Source: DASWIG01 sp965371445
GTDB lineage: Bacteria; Acidobacteriota; Thermoanaerobaculia; Multivoradales; J023
Direction: 5' to 3'
NCBI GenBank assembly: GCA_965371445.1
Contig: CBDUYN010000039.1
Span: 1 to 62,447, forward strand
DNA length: 62,447 nt
In this document: piece after piece, positions 11,793-20,891 of the stretch
How positions within the stretch are numbered: position 1 is the first letter of the stretch
Layout of the letters: each line of letters begins with the position of its first letter
Translations under genes and position numbers: made by a program
The notes under the pieces: generated by a model
What the model saw: only the letters and a program-made list of their open reading frames with translations
The model's database searches: none
Told to the model about the DNA's origin: nothing

Positions 11793-13319
11793 TCAAGGAC
11801 AGGTGGTAAATGCCGAGGTGTCCTGAATCGACTCGAACTTCTCCCCCAGGTCGTTCTCCCAGACGCGCACCTCGCCGGTCAAGGTGTCGTGCACCGTCAG
11901 GACGACGCCGACGTTGGTGAGCCCGGCCGCAAAGACCCAGTAGCGGTTCGAAGACTGGCAAGCGTCGAGGACCTTGACGAAGACCTCCGGGTTCCGGGGA
12001 CCGAAGAACGTGAAGTATCCGCCGTCCTCGGTCAGCTCGCTGCCCTGGCCTTGGCCGCCGTCGTCGCTCGTCGCCCAGTCGACGGTCACTTCGAAGCGGT
12101 CTCCGTTCAGGCAGAGCGTCGTGGCGTCGGCCTGACACGGCTCAGGAGCGTCGGCCACCATCTGGTAGAGGGTGCCGTTGGCGGCCAGGTAGAGCTCGCC
12201 GTCGGCGTCTTCGCCGAAGGTCGTCAGCCCAGGGGCTTGAACGCCGATCTCCTCGCTCTCCCAGGCCGCGCCGGCGCCGAAAGCCGCCCACAGCGTCCCG
12301 CTGCAGAAGTCGCCGTAGACGTAGGCGCCGCGCAACTGGGCCATGGAGTCGCCGCGGTAGACGTAGCCGCCAATCACCGAGCAGTGGAAGTCGGCGCCGG
12401 CCTGGCCGTAGTCGTACTCCAGGACCGGCAGGGTGTAGACCGCGGCGCCGCAACGGCGCACCGAGGCCGGACAGCCGTTCAGGTTGGCGTGGCAGCTTGT
12501 GCCCTCCATCACCTTCCAGGCGTAGTTCTCGCCGCCCACAGAAGACGCCGGCTGGCGGTTGACCTCCTCGCGCACCTTCTCGCCGACGTCGGCGATGAAG
12601 AGGTCGCCGGTCAGCCGGTCGAAGCTGATCCGCCACGGGTTGCGCAGCCCGTACGACCAGATCTCGGGCAAGCCGCCGCCCGAAACGAACGGATTCGACG
12701 GCGGGACGGCGTGAAACGGCGCTTCCGAGACGTTCGCATCGACGTCGAGGCGCAGGATCTTGCCCAGCAGAACCTGTGTATTCTGGCCGCGGCACTCCGG
12801 ATCGCCCGAGCCGCCGTCGCCCGTGCCGGCGTAGAGGTAGCCGTCGGGGCCGAAAGCCAGGGCGCCTCCGTTGTGGTTGACGAAAGGTTGCTCGATCTTG
12901 AGCAGCACCGCCTCGCTCGCCGCCTCGGCGCGGTCGCCGTCGTCATCGGAGACACGAAAGCGGGCGATCGTCGTGTCGCCGGCCAGGTCGGTGTAGTTGA
13001 CGAAGAAAAAGCCGGTCGCCGCGTAGCCCGGGTGAAAGACGAGGCCCAGGAGTCCCTGCTCGCCGCCGTTTCCCACCCGGTCGCGGAGGTCGAGGAACGG
13101 CTCGGGGCGGATCTCGCCGTTCTCAACAATCTCGATCGTCCCGCCCTGGACCGCCAGGAAGAGGCGCTCGTCGCCGGCCGAGGTGATGGCGGTCACGGTG
13201 TCGAAACCGTCGGCCAGGGGGAGAAGACGGACGCCGGTCAAGTCAACGGCCGCCGCGGGGAAGCTCAGCAGTATCGTCAGCAGGCACGGGAGGGCTCCTG
13301 CGCGGTTTCTTGCGTTCAT
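11793..13319 (-). CDS. Secreted PQQ-dependent sugar dehydrogenase family protein with extra C-terminal domain
   Basis: A signal peptide (about residues 1-24) is followed by a GSDH/sorbosone-type six-bladed propeller: FLAVQGGTIEIVENG, EQGLLGLVFHPGYA, FVNHNGGALAFGPDGYLY, GTGDGGSGDP, ILRLDVDAN, EIWSYGLRNPWRISFD and GDLFIADVGE. These match soluble aldose dehydrogenases that oxidise sugars with PQQ in the periplasm. After about residue 395 there is an additional domain of about 110 residues ending KVLDACQSSNRYWVFAAG. The same domain ends the small secreted protein at 36.5 kb. No PQQ synthesis genes are nearby. It is convergent with gcvP (38 bp) and divergent from the M28 peptidase. Confidence 0.88.
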   Translation of the reverse strand: MNARNRAGALPCLLTILLSFPAAAVDLTGVRLLPLADGFDTVTAITSAGDERLFLAVQGGTIEIVENGEIRPEPFLDLRDRVGNGGEQGLLGLVFHPGYAATGFFFVNYTDLAGDTTIARFRVSDDDGDRAEAASEAVLLKIEQPFVNHNGGALAFGPDGYLYAGTGDGGSGDPECRGQNTQVLLGKILRLDVDANVSEAPFHAVPPSNPFVSGGGLPEIWSYGLRNPWRISFDRLTGDLFIADVGEKVREEVNRQPASSVGGENYAWKVMEGTSCHANLNGCPASVRRCGAAVYTLPVLEYDYGQAGADFHCSVIGGYVYRGDSMAQLRGAYVYGDFCSGTLWAAFGAGAAWESEEIGVQAPGLTTFGEDADGELYLAANGTLYQMVADAPEPCQADATTLCLNGDRFEVTVDWATSDDGGQGQGSELTEDGGYFTFFGPRNPEVFVKVLDACQSSNRYWVFAAGLTNVGVVLTVHDTLTGEVRVWENDLGEKFESIQDTSAFTTCP

Positions 13320-13467
13320 TCCAGTCCTCGCTTGCTAGATCCGTTCGAAGGGTACGGCCGGGTCGTGCTGGCCGAGACGCGGCGATTCTAGCCCAGGGGG
13401 CGTTTCGTCGTCGCGGCCTGCTAGGATCGGCCGCTCACGGGCTCGGCCCACGATTCAGGAGGTTCTC

Positions 13468-14898
13468 ATGCACCGAACGCCGCGCTGGCTCCGCGCCACG
13501 CTCTTCGCCGCGACGATCGCTCTGACCCTGATCCTGCCGGCAACGGCGGACGACTTGACGGAAAGCTACCGCGACACCGCAGGCAAGATCCTCGGCGCCG
13601 CGATGACCGACGTCGAAGGATGGGAAAAGCTCACCTATCTCACGACGGTCGTCGGTCACCGTCTAAGCGGCTCGCCGCAGTTGGAGGAGGCGATCGAGTG
13701 GGCCCATGCCCGGATGGCCGAAGAGGGGCTCGAGACCCGGTTGCAGCCGGTCATGGTGCCGCATTGGGTGCGGGGCGACGAGAGCCTTCACGTCGTCTCG
13801 CCGCGGCCGCGGGAGCTGCCGATGCTCGGCCTGGGCGGCAGCGTCGGCACCCCGGAGGGAGGGATCGAGGCCCCGGTCGTCGTCGTCTCGAGCTTCGAGG
13901 AGCTCGAAGCCCTGGGCCGTGAGGCGGTCGAGGGCAAGATCGTGGTCTACGCGGTGCCGTGGATGGGCTACGGCGGCACCGTTCGTTATCGCGGCGGCGG
14001 CCCTTCGCGGGCGGCGGCACTCGGCGCGGTGGCGGCTCTGGTCCGCTCGGCGACGGGACTAAGCGTCGCCAGCCCCCACACCGGCGCGCTGCGCTACGAC
14101 GACGAGCAGCCGAAGATCCCCGCGGCGGCGATCACCGTCGAGGACGCTGACTACTTTGCCCGCATGAAGGCCCTGGGCCGGGAGGTCACGGTGCGTCTGG
14201 AGATGGACGCCGAGATGCTCGACGACGTCGAGTCGTCCAACGTGATCGCCGAGATCCGGGGAAGCGAGCTTCCCGACGAGGTCGTCGTCATGGGCGGCCA
14301 CTACGACTCCTGGGACGTCGGCCAAGGCGCCCACGACGACGGCGCCGCCTGCATCGCCGCCTGGCAGGCCTTGAAGATCATCCACCGCCTCGGGCTCCAG
14401 CCCCGGCGCACTTTGCGCCTCGTCCTCTGGACCAACGAGGAGAACGGCCTGCGCGGCGGCCGGGCCTACCGCGAGGCGCTCGGCGACGACGTCATGAGCC
14501 ACGTGGCGGCCATCGAGATGGACGGCGGCGTCGAACGGCCCGTCGGCTTCGGCTTCGGCCTCGCCGATGCCGACCGCGAGGGCGAGGATCCGGTCTACGA
14601 AGCGGCCTACGCGAAGCTTCAGGAGATTGGCCAGCTCCTGGAGGGAATCGACGCGGGAGAGATCCGGCGCGGCGGCGGCGGAGCCGACATCGGACCGCTG
14701 ATGCGCGAAGGGGTTCCGGGGCTCGGGCTGCGGACCGTGGGCGAGCACTACTTCGACTGGCACCACACCCACGGCGACACCCTCGACAAGGTCGACCTCC
14801 AGGACTTCCGCAAGGCGATCGCCATGCTCGGCGTCATGGGCTATGTGCTGGCCGACGCCCCGGAGAGGCTGGTGCCAGTTTCTCAGGGGCAGGACTGA
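13468..14898 (+). CDS. Secreted M28 peptidase, carboxypeptidase Q-like
   Basis: A 476-aa protein with an N-terminal signal peptide ending near ATADDL. It has a PA-type insert (about 120-235) and the M28 zinc peptidase core: VVVMGGHYDSWDVGQGAHDDGAACIAAW gives the His and bridging Asp, LVLWTNEENGLRGG the catalytic Glu pair, AAIEMDGG a metal Asp, and YFDWHHTHGDTLDKV the last His. Carboxypeptidase Q and related aminopeptidases release amino acids from dipeptides or peptide ends outside the cytoplasm. AGGAGG about 6 bases before ATG 13468 supports the start. The gene ends immediately before a decayed fragment on the opposite strand. Confidence 0.92.
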   Translation: MHRTPRWLRATLFAATIALTLILPATADDLTESYRDTAGKILGAAMTDVEGWEKLTYLTTVVGHRLSGSPQLEEAIEWAHARMAEEGLETRLQPVMVPHWVRGDESLHVVSPRPRELPMLGLGGSVGTPEGGIEAPVVVVSSFEELEALGREAVEGKIVVYAVPWMGYGGTVRYRGGGPSRAAALGAVAALVRSATGLSVASPHTGALRYDDEQPKIPAAAITVEDADYFARMKALGREVTVRLEMDAEMLDDVESSNVIAEIRGSELPDEVVVMGGHYDSWDVGQGAHDDGAACIAAWQALKIIHRLGLQPRRTLRLVLWTNEENGLRGGRAYREALGDDVMSHVAAIEMDGGVERPVGFGFGLADADREGEDPVYEAAYAKLQEIGQLLEGIDAGEIRRGGGGADIGPLMREGVPGLGLRTVGEHYFDWHHTHGDTLDKVDLQDFRKAIAMLGVMGYVLADAPERLVPVSQGQD

Positions 14899-14910
14899 CG
14901 CCCTACGGCG

Positions 14911-15775
14911 GCAGTTGTCGCAGTCCGCGTCGACAGTGCACTCCGGGGTCCCGCCACCGACGGCGAAGACCAGGTCGTCGGCGTCGTCGAAGCTGCCGGT
15001 CGAGCACGAGCTCGGGCTGCCCTGGTAGCGGAAGTTGGCGCGTACCGCCTGGAGGCTACCGGCCGGCAGGGTGTACTGGGCCGACAGGGTCTGGACACCG
15101 CCCGCGGTCAGGTCGATCGTCGTGATCAGCGTCCAGACCGGATTGTTGGCGTCTGCCGCGTAGTAGAGCTCGAGGTGGCCCGACGTTCCCGTCGACCAGG
15201 CGTAGACCGTGGCGTCGACCTGGACGATGGCGCCCTCGGTCATGTCCGTAGCGTCGAGCGTCTTGACGACCAGGCGGTCGTTCGACTCGTCGCTGTGGTA
15301 GGTGCCCGAGGTACCGTCGGTGCAGGCGTCGATCGTGTTCGGCTGGTTGGGCTCGGGACCGACGGTGCCGCGGCCGTCGAGGAGCGCCAGCGAGTCGCAC
15401 TCGCTGCCCGCCAACGCGCAGGCCGGAGCGCCGAGGCCGGCGTCGTAGACCGCGTCCTGCGGACCGTTCTGGCTGGAGCAGACATCGCCGCCTTCGTCGC
15501 AGCTCTGACCCGGGCAGGGATCGCTGCCCGCGGCGCAGGAGCCGGCGTTGCAGGTCTCGGCGCCGTTGCAGAAGAGACCGTCGCCGCAGTCGGCGTCGAC
15601 GTTGCATTCGAGGCAGACATCGCCCACCTCGTCGCAACCGAAGGCGCCGCAGGGATCGCTCCCCGCCTGGCAGTCGAGCGTCGCGGAGCAGGTCTCGACG
15701 CCGTCGCAGAAGAGGCCGTTGTCGCAATTCGCGTCGTTGGCGACGTTGTCGCACGAATCGGTGCCTTCGTTGACC
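14911..15775 (-). pseudogene. Fragment of a Cys-rich modular secreted protein, both ends lost
   Basis: Read on the minus strand, the fragment begins inside a Cys-rich region (NEGTDSCDNVANDANCDNG) and passes three DADCxxGLFCxGxETC modules. It then enters a beta-rich domain starting QNGPQDAVYDAGLGAP and ending DDLVFAVGG, and stops being protein-like in the middle of the next Cys module (VDADCDNC). From there the frame runs antisense through the M28 gene and has no family resemblance. No signal peptide or start with a ribosome binding site is present. The Cys-rich part is close to the metalloprotease at 60 kb and the beta-rich part to the propeller protein at 54.6-55.1 kb, so it looks like a remnant of a third paralogue. 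Confidence 0.7.
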
Positions 15776-15933
15776 GGCTGGCTACAAGACGGGCTCGCCA
15801 CCCCATGGCAGGTGGAATCGACGCCGTCGTGGCCGGGCGTACGGATCCGAAGGTGTGGGACTCGACCGGTGTCCGGGAACCTCGGAAAACAGGCTCGTGG
15901 AGCGATCCTACACAATCTCGGCAGTGAAGGGAA

Positions 15934-15958
15934 GGTCCCCACGCAAAGCGTGGGGACC
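15934..15958 (-). terminator. 11-bp perfect hairpin downstream of the choice-of-anchor gene
   Basis: GGTCCCCACGC and its exact complement flank an AAA loop, 18 bp after the stop of the minus-strand gene. There is no long T run, so it may be a processed 3' hairpin or a Rho-independent terminator of weak type. Confidence 0.55.
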
Positions 15959-15976
15959 CGAGGTGCAGGTCAGCCC

Positions 15977-17953
15977 TTAGTTGGGCACGCAGACCTTGTT
16001 CCTGTTGTCCCAGCGGCAGGACGGCTCCGCGTTGCAGGCCGACTTGTTGGCGAACGTCGAGCAATCCACCTGGCAGGCCGCGTCGCCGGCGCAGTCAGCG
16101 TCGGCGCAGTCGACGTCGCCGTCGCAGTCGTTGTCTTCGCCGTCGGTGCACAGCCCCACCTCGTTCGCCGGCGGCGCGCCGCAGTCGGAGGCGCAGGAGC
16201 AGCTGTCCTCGCCCGGGTCGCAGCCGCCGTCGTTGCACACCGGTAGCGGACCACAGTCGAGCTCACAGTTGAAGCTGTCCTCCGGGGCCTCGCAGGTCAG
16301 GTCGCCGCAGCAGGTGCTGCTGCCTCCTCCGACCGGCGTCTCGGTACAGCTGAAACCGCCCGTCGTGCAGGCCGCGTCGCCGCAGCCCACCGGGTTGGTG
16401 CCGCCGAAGCCGCAGCAGAAGCGTCCCGAGGGCTTGCCGCCCTGGACGCCGTTGCAGTCCGCGGCGCAGGTGGTGCAGTCCTCGCCGTCGCCGGCCTCGC
16501 AGAGGCCGTTGCCGCACGACGCGCCGCTGATCGGGAAGCTCGGGCAGTCGGCGGGGCAGGCGTTGCAGTCCTCGCCGGCGTCGCAGGTGCCGTCGCCGCA
16601 GAACGCGGCGCAGCCGGTGCAACCGGACGGGTCGATCTTGCACGAAGAGTCACAGCTCAGGCTGCCGCCGGAGCAGGAGAAATCGCTACAGGTCAGGCCG
16701 CCGAACTCGGTCCCGTCGCACTCCTCGCCGGCGTCCAGTACCCCGTTGCCGCAGTCGCAGCCGACCGAGGGCCGGAGCACGAAGAGGCCGCGCTGGATGT
16801 CGTTGACGACCACCGAGCAGCTGGCGAAGAAGGGATAGTTGCCCCAGGCGCCCTGAAAGACCGCGCTTTCGCTCTCCGGACGGGTGTCGAAGAAGGCCAC
16901 CTCGGTAAGGTTGGCGTTGGCGGCGTCGGTGATGTCGAGGATGCGCAGGCCGCTCGTGTAGTTGGCCTGGTAGAGGAAATCCCCCTGCACGTACATGTTG
17001 TGGTCGATGGCCGCCGTCGTGTTCGTGAAATCGCCGAGGAGCACCGGGTTGTCGAGGTCGGTGACGTCGAGGATGTAGGTGCGGGTGTTGTGGCCGAAGG
17101 AGGTCTCGTCGCTCTCGTCGCCGTGGAAGACGAAGCGGTGGTCTTCGGAGAACCATTCCTGGTGCGAGGTCGTCGCTCCGGGATAGGTGTTCTTGGAGAG
17201 CGTGACCGTCGCGCCCTTGTTGGTGACGTCGATGATGTCCATGGTGTCGCCGGTCAGCGTCGCGGTGATGCAGATCTCCGCGCCCTGGTGATCGGGGTCC
17301 GGACCGACGTAGCTGACGCACTGGGCGTCGTGGATCGTGCCGTCGGCGCTGTGGCAACCGGCGAAGACCGGGCTCGCGGGCGTCGAGACGTCGATCATGT
17401 GGAGCCCGTTCGAGCAAGTCCCGGAGTCGACGGCGTAGGCGTAGGCGGTGTCCTCGTTGATGACGATGTTGTGGGACGAGCCGAAGTCGGTGTAGAGGGC
17501 CGTGGCCGAAAAAGTCACCGGCGGACTGACCACGCTACGCAGCTGCGTGAGGTCGAAAACCTGCATGCCGTGGCTGCCGGCGCTATCTGCGACGATATAG
17601 GCGTGGTCGGCGTAGGTCTTGATGTCGCGCCACGACGAGTTGGTCGTCTGGGTGGGGAGGTTGCCCACGTAGACCGGGTTCTCGGGGTCGCTCAAGTCGA
17701 CGAAGGCGGTGCCGCTGGAGCGTCCCACCAAGGCGTACTCGGTGCCGGTCACCGGATCGGTCCAGCCCCAGATGTCGTTGCCGTTGCCGCCGCCCATCGA
17801 GTTGAGGGGCAGGTGGGAGAGAAGGTCGACGCCGTTGCAGTCGTAGATGTCCGCCGTGCCGCCGACGCAGGGAACGGCGGCCGCTCCGAGAGCGGCGGGC
17901 AGAAGCATCGTCATCAACAGGAACGGGAAGTAGCGGTTGGAATGTCTGGCCAT
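15977..17953 (-). CDS. Choice-of-anchor B family secreted protein with LVIVD repeats and Cys-rich tail
   Basis: 658 aa with a signal peptide (LLMTMLLPAALGAAA). Residues 40-395 match choice-of-anchor B proteins, a beta-propeller made of LVIVD repeats (WRDIKTYADHAYIVAD, SHNIVINEDTAYAYAVDS, RTYILDVTDLDNPVLLGDF, GLRILDITDAAN). Residues 400-640 are a long series of Cys-rich modules containing CGNGVLDAGEECDG, CGDGTCDAGEDC and DNDCDGDVDCADADC, probably disulfide-bonded rods. It ends with a short Cys module (CRWDNRNKVCVPN). It is presumably exported and surface-attached; no catalytic motif is seen. A strong hairpin follows the stop. The function is unknown. Confidence 0.85.
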   Translation of the reverse strand: MARHSNRYFPFLLMTMLLPAALGAAAVPCVGGTADIYDCNGVDLLSHLPLNSMGGGNGNDIWGWTDPVTGTEYALVGRSSGTAFVDLSDPENPVYVGNLPTQTTNSSWRDIKTYADHAYIVADSAGSHGMQVFDLTQLRSVVSPPVTFSATALYTDFGSSHNIVINEDTAYAYAVDSGTCSNGLHMIDVSTPASPVFAGCHSADGTIHDAQCVSYVGPDPDHQGAEICITATLTGDTMDIIDVTNKGATVTLSKNTYPGATTSHQEWFSEDHRFVFHGDESDETSFGHNTRTYILDVTDLDNPVLLGDFTNTTAAIDHNMYVQGDFLYQANYTSGLRILDITDAANANLTEVAFFDTRPESESAVFQGAWGNYPFFASCSVVVNDIQRGLFVLRPSVGCDCGNGVLDAGEECDGTEFGGLTCSDFSCSGGSLSCDSSCKIDPSGCTGCAAFCGDGTCDAGEDCNACPADCPSFPISGASCGNGLCEAGDGEDCTTCAADCNGVQGGKPSGRFCCGFGGTNPVGCGDAACTTGGFSCTETPVGGGSSTCCGDLTCEAPEDSFNCELDCGPLPVCNDGGCDPGEDSCSCASDCGAPPANEVGLCTDGEDNDCDGDVDCADADCAGDAACQVDCSTFANKSACNAEPSCRWDNRNKVCVPN

Positions 17954-18150
17954 GTCATGGTCCTCCTAAGCGTTGCAGGGTGAAGGCGGTGAGGCTCGGC
18001 TCCACCGACCATGGAGCGTTGCCCTTCTCCGGAACGGATCTGTGGCTGTGCGCTGGCACAATGGCGAGACGAACGGCCACCAGGTCCCTCGATCCATTAG
18101 GGTTGCAAGCAGGCTGGAGAAATATACCCAGCCCGAAGCTTCGCCCTCCG

Positions 18151-18169
18151 GGGGGGCCTCACGCCCCCC
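18151..18169 (-). other. GC hairpin after the two-component operon
   Basis: GGGGGG and CCCCCC flank a 7-base loop about 20 bp beyond the response-regulator stop. No T tract follows, so a role as terminator is only possible. Confidence 0.3.
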
Positions 18170-18188
18170 TTGAGAGCCCGCGTGAGCC

Positions 18189-18884
18189 CTAGCCGACGAA
18201 CTTGTAGCCCCGCCCGTGGACGGTGACGATGTAGCGCGGACGCGACGGCTTCGGCTCGAGCTTCTGGCGCAGCGCCGCCACGTGGACGTCGACCGTGCGC
18301 GTCGTCGGCGTCGCGTCGTAGCCCCAGACCTTGTCGAGGAGCTCGTCGCGGCTGAGCAACGTGCCGCGGTGCTCGATGAAGAAGGCGAGGAGCTTCGTCT
18401 CCAGGACGGAGAGCTCTACGAGCTCGCCGTCGCGGCGGACCTCGTCGCGCTGGAAGTCGACGCGCACGTCGCCGAAGACGTAACTGCCAGCCGTACGCGA
18501 GCCGCTTGTGCGGACGCGGCGCAGGAGCGTTTCCACCCGTGCCAAAAGCTCGATCATCTCGAAGGGTTTCGTCAGGTAGTCGTCGGCACCGAGCTTCAAG
18601 CCCACGACCTTGTCGACCACCTGGGAGCGGGCCGTCAGCATCAGGACCGGGGTCTCGACACCCTGTTGGCGGAGGTCGCGGCAGACGTCGAAGCCGTTTT
18701 TCTTCGGCAGCATGACGTCGAGGATCAGGAGGTCGAAAGAGTCGGCCAAGGCGCGCGCCAGGCCCGCCTCGCCGTCGGCTTCGGCCTCGACGGCGTAGCC
18801 TTCGCTGCGCAGGCGGTCGCTCAAGGTCATGACGAGGCTCGGCTCGTCCTCGACCAGCAGGATACGGCGTTCGAGGCTCGTCAA
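18189..18884 (-). CDS. OmpR-family response regulator
   Basis: The receiver domain (residues 5-120) has LLVEDEPSL, phospho-acceptor Asp in DLLILDVMLPKKNGFD, the Thr in VLMLTARS, and Lys in DDYLTKPFEM. The C-terminal winged helix (130-231) ends TRTVDVHVAALRQKLE and YIVTVHGRGYKF, typical of OmpR/PhoB regulators that bind tandem direct repeats. It overlaps the histidine kinase gene by 4 bp, so the pair is one operon. The divergent EF-hand gene beyond the kinase is a plausible target because operator-like repeats lie between them. Confidence 0.95.
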   Translation of the reverse strand: MTSLERRILLVEDEPSLVMTLSDRLRSEGYAVEAEADGEAGLARALADSFDLLILDVMLPKKNGFDVCRDLRQQGVETPVLMLTARSQVVDKVVGLKLGADDYLTKPFEMIELLARVETLLRRVRTSGSRTAGSYVFGDVRVDFQRDEVRRDGELVELSVLETKLLAFFIEHRGTLLSRDELLDKVWGYDATPTTRTVDVHVAALRQKLEPKPSRPRYIVTVHGRGYKFVG

Positions 18885-20701
18885 GCTCCTCCCTCCTGGC
18901 GCGCGGCGGGCAGGAGGAGGGTGAAGACACTGCCGCCTTCGGCGCGGTTTTCCGCCGAGACGCGCCCGCCATGGACGTCCGAGACGTGGCGCACCAGGGC
19001 AAGCCCGAGGCCGCTGCCGGGGACGTTGCCGGCCGCCAGCTCCCGGCCCCGGTAAAAAGGCTCGAAAAGGTGCGGCAGGTCGGCCTGGGCGATGCCCGGC
19101 CCCCGGTCGGCGACGCGCAGCGCGACGCCGCCGCGTTCGGCCGTGGAGCTGACGCCGAGCCAGGCGCCCTCGGCGGCATACTTGACGGCGTTTAAGATCA
19201 GGTTCGTCACGGCACGGCGTAGGGCCTCGCGGTCGGCAAGGACGCTTGGCAGACCCTGCGCAAGGCTCGTCTCGACGTCGAAGCTCTCCTCCGCCAGTAG
19301 CCGCTGGTTCTCCACGAGGACCTCGCCCACGACCTCCGAGACGTCGATCTCCTGGAGCGAGTAGGTCTGCCGGCCTGACTGGATTCCGGCATATTCCAGG
19401 ACCTGGCCCACCATGTCGGTGAGCCGGCGTCCTTCGCGCTCGACGAGCGCCCCGTAGCGCGCCACCTGCTCGGGATCGGTGACGACGCCGTCGGCGAGGT
19501 TCTGGCCGGCGGAGCGCATCGCGGCGAGCGGTGTCATCAGCTCATGAGTCACGCCGGCGACGAATTCCAGCTGCTGGCGGGCCAGCGCCTGGGCCCGGCG
19601 GGTGGCGCCGAGGACGAGGGCGAGGGCCCCGGCGAGCACCGCCAGGATGGCACCGCTCGTCGCCAGGTTCCGGCGGTGGGCGGCGCCCAGCGCGGCCTCG
19701 AGGGAGCCGGCGGGATGGGTCACCCGCAAGCTCCAGCGGGGGGCGTTTGCGTTGTGCGCCGCAAGCGCCATCGGATACCAGCGTTGCGCGAAACGAGCCC
19801 CGGGCGGATGGGGAGGCTCCTGCCTGGCGGGGGGCGCGGCCTCGGCGATCAGCTGTCGCATCTCCTCGTCGCCGAGAAAGGCAAAAAGCGGGCTTCGCAC
19901 ATCGGCGCTCCCGCTGGCGAGTGGCGGGCCGGCCGCGAAGATCCGGCGCTCCGGGGCCTGGCGCGACACTACCTCGACGTGGTAGGCAAGCTCCCCTCCC
20001 TCGCCGGCGAAGTGGCGCTCGGCGAGCTGCGGCAGGAACCGTTCGGTGACGGCCGCGGCGTCGAGGCGGAGGATCAGCCAGCCTCCGAGACCGCGTCCAC
20101 GCTCGCGGGGCGTCCGCTCGCGGCTGCGCCGTCCGAAAGAGGCGTCGCGGCGTCCGGTTTCGCTCATCCGGGCCCGCCAGGGGCCTGAGAAAAGCGGCAA
20201 GACGAGAGCGGGGACGTCATCGGCCAGCAGGTGCTCGAGGAGGGCCTCGGGCGGCCTCGGCCGGAGCTCGCCAAGACGCCTACCCAGGCCCACGAGCTCC
20301 GGTGGCCAGGCCAGGTCGGCGAGCTTGGCGGCCGCGGGGTCGAAGCGCTGCAGCTCCGCCTCTTCGGACGGCGCCCCGTGCAGGACCAGGACCTCCTCCA
20401 GGAGCTCCGGACAGGGAGCCTCGGCGCGGTAGCGCCGCTCGGCTTCGGCGAGGCTTCCCAGAAGGTCCATGCGGCTGATCGTGACCGGCTGGAAATAGAC
20501 GTAGACCCGGGTCAGCTCGCGGTCGAAGTCCTCCGAGAAGCCCCGGGCGCCACGTTCCAACACCGCGCTCAGGCGCTGGCGCTCCGCCGCGCTCACCTCG
20601 CCCAGCCAGCGGTACTGAAACGTAGCCAAGAGGACGAGCGAAGCCACCAGCAGAGCGGCGATCCACCACGGGGTCCAGCTCTTTTTCGACACGCGTCTCA
20701 T
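18881..20701 (-). CDS. Membrane sensor histidine kinase
   Basis: 606 aa. There is an N-terminal transmembrane helix (WWIAALLVASLVLLATF), a periplasmic sensor region of about 310 residues with no recognised fold, and a second helix (ATSGAILAVLAGALALVLGA). The HisKA domain has VTHELMTPLAAMRSAGQNLAD with the phospho-accepting His. The HATPase domain has NLILNAVKYA, VADRGPGIA and GSGLGLALV. The large novel sensor domain means the signal cannot be named. It is the first gene of the operon with the OmpR-type regulator and is divergent from the EF-hand gene, with 190 bp in between. Confidence 0.93.
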   Translation of the reverse strand: MRRVSKKSWTPWWIAALLVASLVLLATFQYRWLGEVSAAERQRLSAVLERGARGFSEDFDRELTRVYVYFQPVTISRMDLLGSLAEAERRYRAEAPCPELLEEVLVLHGAPSEEAELQRFDPAAAKLADLAWPPELVGLGRRLGELRPRPPEALLEHLLADDVPALVLPLFSGPWRARMSETGRRDASFGRRSRERTPRERGRGLGGWLILRLDAAAVTERFLPQLAERHFAGEGGELAYHVEVVSRQAPERRIFAAGPPLASGSADVRSPLFAFLGDEEMRQLIAEAAPPARQEPPHPPGARFAQRWYPMALAAHNANAPRWSLRVTHPAGSLEAALGAAHRRNLATSGAILAVLAGALALVLGATRRAQALARQQLEFVAGVTHELMTPLAAMRSAGQNLADGVVTDPEQVARYGALVEREGRRLTDMVGQVLEYAGIQSGRQTYSLQEIDVSEVVGEVLVENQRLLAEESFDVETSLAQGLPSVLADREALRRAVTNLILNAVKYAAEGAWLGVSSTAERGGVALRVADRGPGIAQADLPHLFEPFYRGRELAAGNVPGSGLGLALVRHVSDVHGGRVSAENRAEGGSVFTLLLPAARQEGGA

Positions 20702-20735
20702 GACCGCTCAGTATAGCCCCCAGGCTTGCAGTGAG

Positions 20736-20771
20736 GAATTCGCCGGAGCGAATTTACATACCTTACAAACC
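20736..20771. promoter_or_regulatory. Inverted and direct repeats in the kinase/EF-hand divergent promoter region
   Basis: GAATTCGC-CGGA-GCGAATTT (20736-20755) is an inverted repeat with 7 of 8 paired bases. It runs into TTACATACC-TTACAAACC (20754-20771), two adjacent 9-bp direct repeats differing at one base. Direct repeats are the usual target of OmpR-family regulators, although their normal period is about 10-11 bp. The position between the two-component operon and the EF-hand gene suits an operator. Confidence 0.4.
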
Positions 20772-20831
20772 CTTTGCACTTTCTTGAAGACTCGCCAATA
20801 GCAGGCCCGGTAGGTTGATCCTCAGCATGAA

Positions 20832-20856
20832 ACGGCCGGGCCTTAAGGCGGGCCGT
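20832..20856 (+). other. Palindromic hairpin in the EF-hand gene leader
   Basis: ACGGCC and GGCCGT flank the perfect palindrome GCCTTAAGGC about 35 bp before the EF-hand start. It could form a stem in the 5' untranslated RNA. Confidence 0.4.
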
Positions 20857-20891
20857 AAGAGGATGAAAAACGAAGTGAAGGAGCAGACATC

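Noticed and set aside
14059..15942. One 627-codon minus-strand gene
   Set aside because: Only about 14911-15775 is protein-like; the rest is antisense to the M28 peptidase or lies in a hairpin. Recorded as a pseudogene fragment.
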